Assembly: GCA_024305405.1 (NCBI GenBank)
Contig: JAKNDB010000087.1
Coordinates: forward strand, 8,496,501-8,560,500
Reading direction: 5' to 3'
Length of the DNA stretch: 64,000 bases
DNA from: Dirofilaria immitis
Taxonomy: Eukaryota; Nematoda; Chromadorea; Rhabditida; Onchocercidae
The notes beneath the pieces were generated by a model. It worked only from the letters and a program-made list of their open reading frames with translations. It did no database searches and was not told where the DNA came from. The translations under genes and the position numbers were made by a program. Each line of letters starts with the position of its first letter. The stretch's first letter is position 1. Shown one piece after another: positions 63,358-64,000 of the stretch.

Positions 63358-63499
63358 AATGTTTTGGTAAAATTCAAAAAAGCTAATAATTTGAAATAAA
63401 AAAGGAAGAAAGTAAGACAAAGAAGAATAATTATAAAAAAGGCATCAGTAATAGGCCTTAAAATTCACCAAATTTTTATGTGTCTTTGTTTAAATCCAG

Positions 63500-63674
63500 C
63501 TATTACATTAATTATAATCGTATTGTTGAAGATGCCTATAAAACTATTTTAAATAAATCAAATTATGGTGAGAAAAAAAACCATTCAAGCGCCTTCGAAG
63601 CTGCTCCATTTTATGGCAATAACGTTGATCACAACTTGGCCGATATTCCTCTATCACCCAATTTTGATTATTAA
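63500..63674 (+). CDS. Candidate 3' terminal exon, unrecognised
   Basis: After AAATCCAG the frame encodes about 58 residues with ordinary composition: INYNRIVEDAYKTILNKSNY, then FEAAPFYGNNVDHNL and a C-terminal SPNFDY before the stop. Codon content and the lack of low-complexity runs make it more convincing than its neighbours. No family recognised. Confidence 0.4.
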
Positions 63675-64000
63675 TCCACAAACGGTAGAAATATCTTAAT
63701 AGACTAGTATCTGTCTGAAAAAGTTTGTCTGAGATGTAAATTAAAAAAAAATTATCTGGAAAACCAAATTTTTGAAAAAAAAATCAATGTTGACAAATTT
63801 TCTTGAAATTCAAACGGATCTTTCGCCGTAATTTATTTAGTTGTTCATTTATTCATGTCAACAAGCTACTTAAAGAACGATTCGTTTAAATCTATCTATT
63901 TATTCAATGAACGAATAATGCCAAAAATAAATATGCAACAGAATAATCCTCTGATCCTTGTTTACTACTTTTTATTTAAAGCTTTCCGATCAAAAGCTAT

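Noticed and set aside
1..64000. CRISPR arrays, operons or prokaryotic gene clusters
   Set aside because: Genes are spliced eukaryotic genes; tandem repeats lack the spacer structure of CRISPR arrays; the only bacterial-like DNA is the short insert at 17222-17840.

Overview
The window reads as nuclear DNA of a parasitic nematode, most likely a filarial worm. It is very A+T-rich by eye, its genes are split into many small exons, splice acceptors follow the nematode TTTTCAG/TTTTAG style, and it carries a broken insert of Wolbachia-like genes beside a decayed BEL/Pao retrotransposon. I cannot name the species from sequence alone.

Layout. 1-12598: mostly unreadable A+T-rich DNA with candidate exons of unrecognised genes, a five-copy 25-bp tandem repeat and a near-perfect hairpin. 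12599-16477 (+): p53-family transcription factor with DNA-binding, tetramerisation and SAM domains. 17222-17840 (+): chimeric Wolbachia-derived insert (propionyl-CoA carboxylase beta piece fused to a class II fumarase piece). 17841-21000 (-): BEL/Pao fossil whose integrase stops where the Wolbachia piece ends. 21008-21262: a stray copy of one exon and intron of the TFIIE-beta gene found 11 kb downstream. 24593-29008 (+): eIF2D. 29401-30683 (-): ACOT13-type thioesterase. 30951-33406 (+): TFIIE-beta, divergent from the thioesterase across about 267 bp. 37325-42773 (+): a predicted secreted protein of the agmatine-deiminase (pentein) family that lacks the catalytic Cys and His. 44739-50303 (-): R-Ras/TC21-type small GTPase with long introns. 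50304-64000: microsatellites, degenerate tandem repeats and a few isolated candidate exons on both strands.

A theme across the window is that nearly every recognisable conserved gene is interrupted by single missing bases, always in A/T (once C/A) mononucleotide runs, while splice sites, domain order and total length stay intact. Adding one base per site makes the summed exon length of eIF2D, the thioesterase, the Ras gene and the pentein protein divisible by three. This points to systematic homopolymer undercalls in the assembly rather than to a cluster of pseudogenes. TFIIE-beta needs no correction.

Functionally the genes are unrelated housekeeping and signalling genes: damage or germline surveillance (p53), non-canonical translation initiation (eIF2D), acyl-CoA hydrolysis, RNA polymerase II initiation (TFIIE-beta), and growth signalling (R-Ras-like). 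The most unusual items are the secreted pseudo-deiminase and the Wolbachia chimera welded to a retrotransposon.
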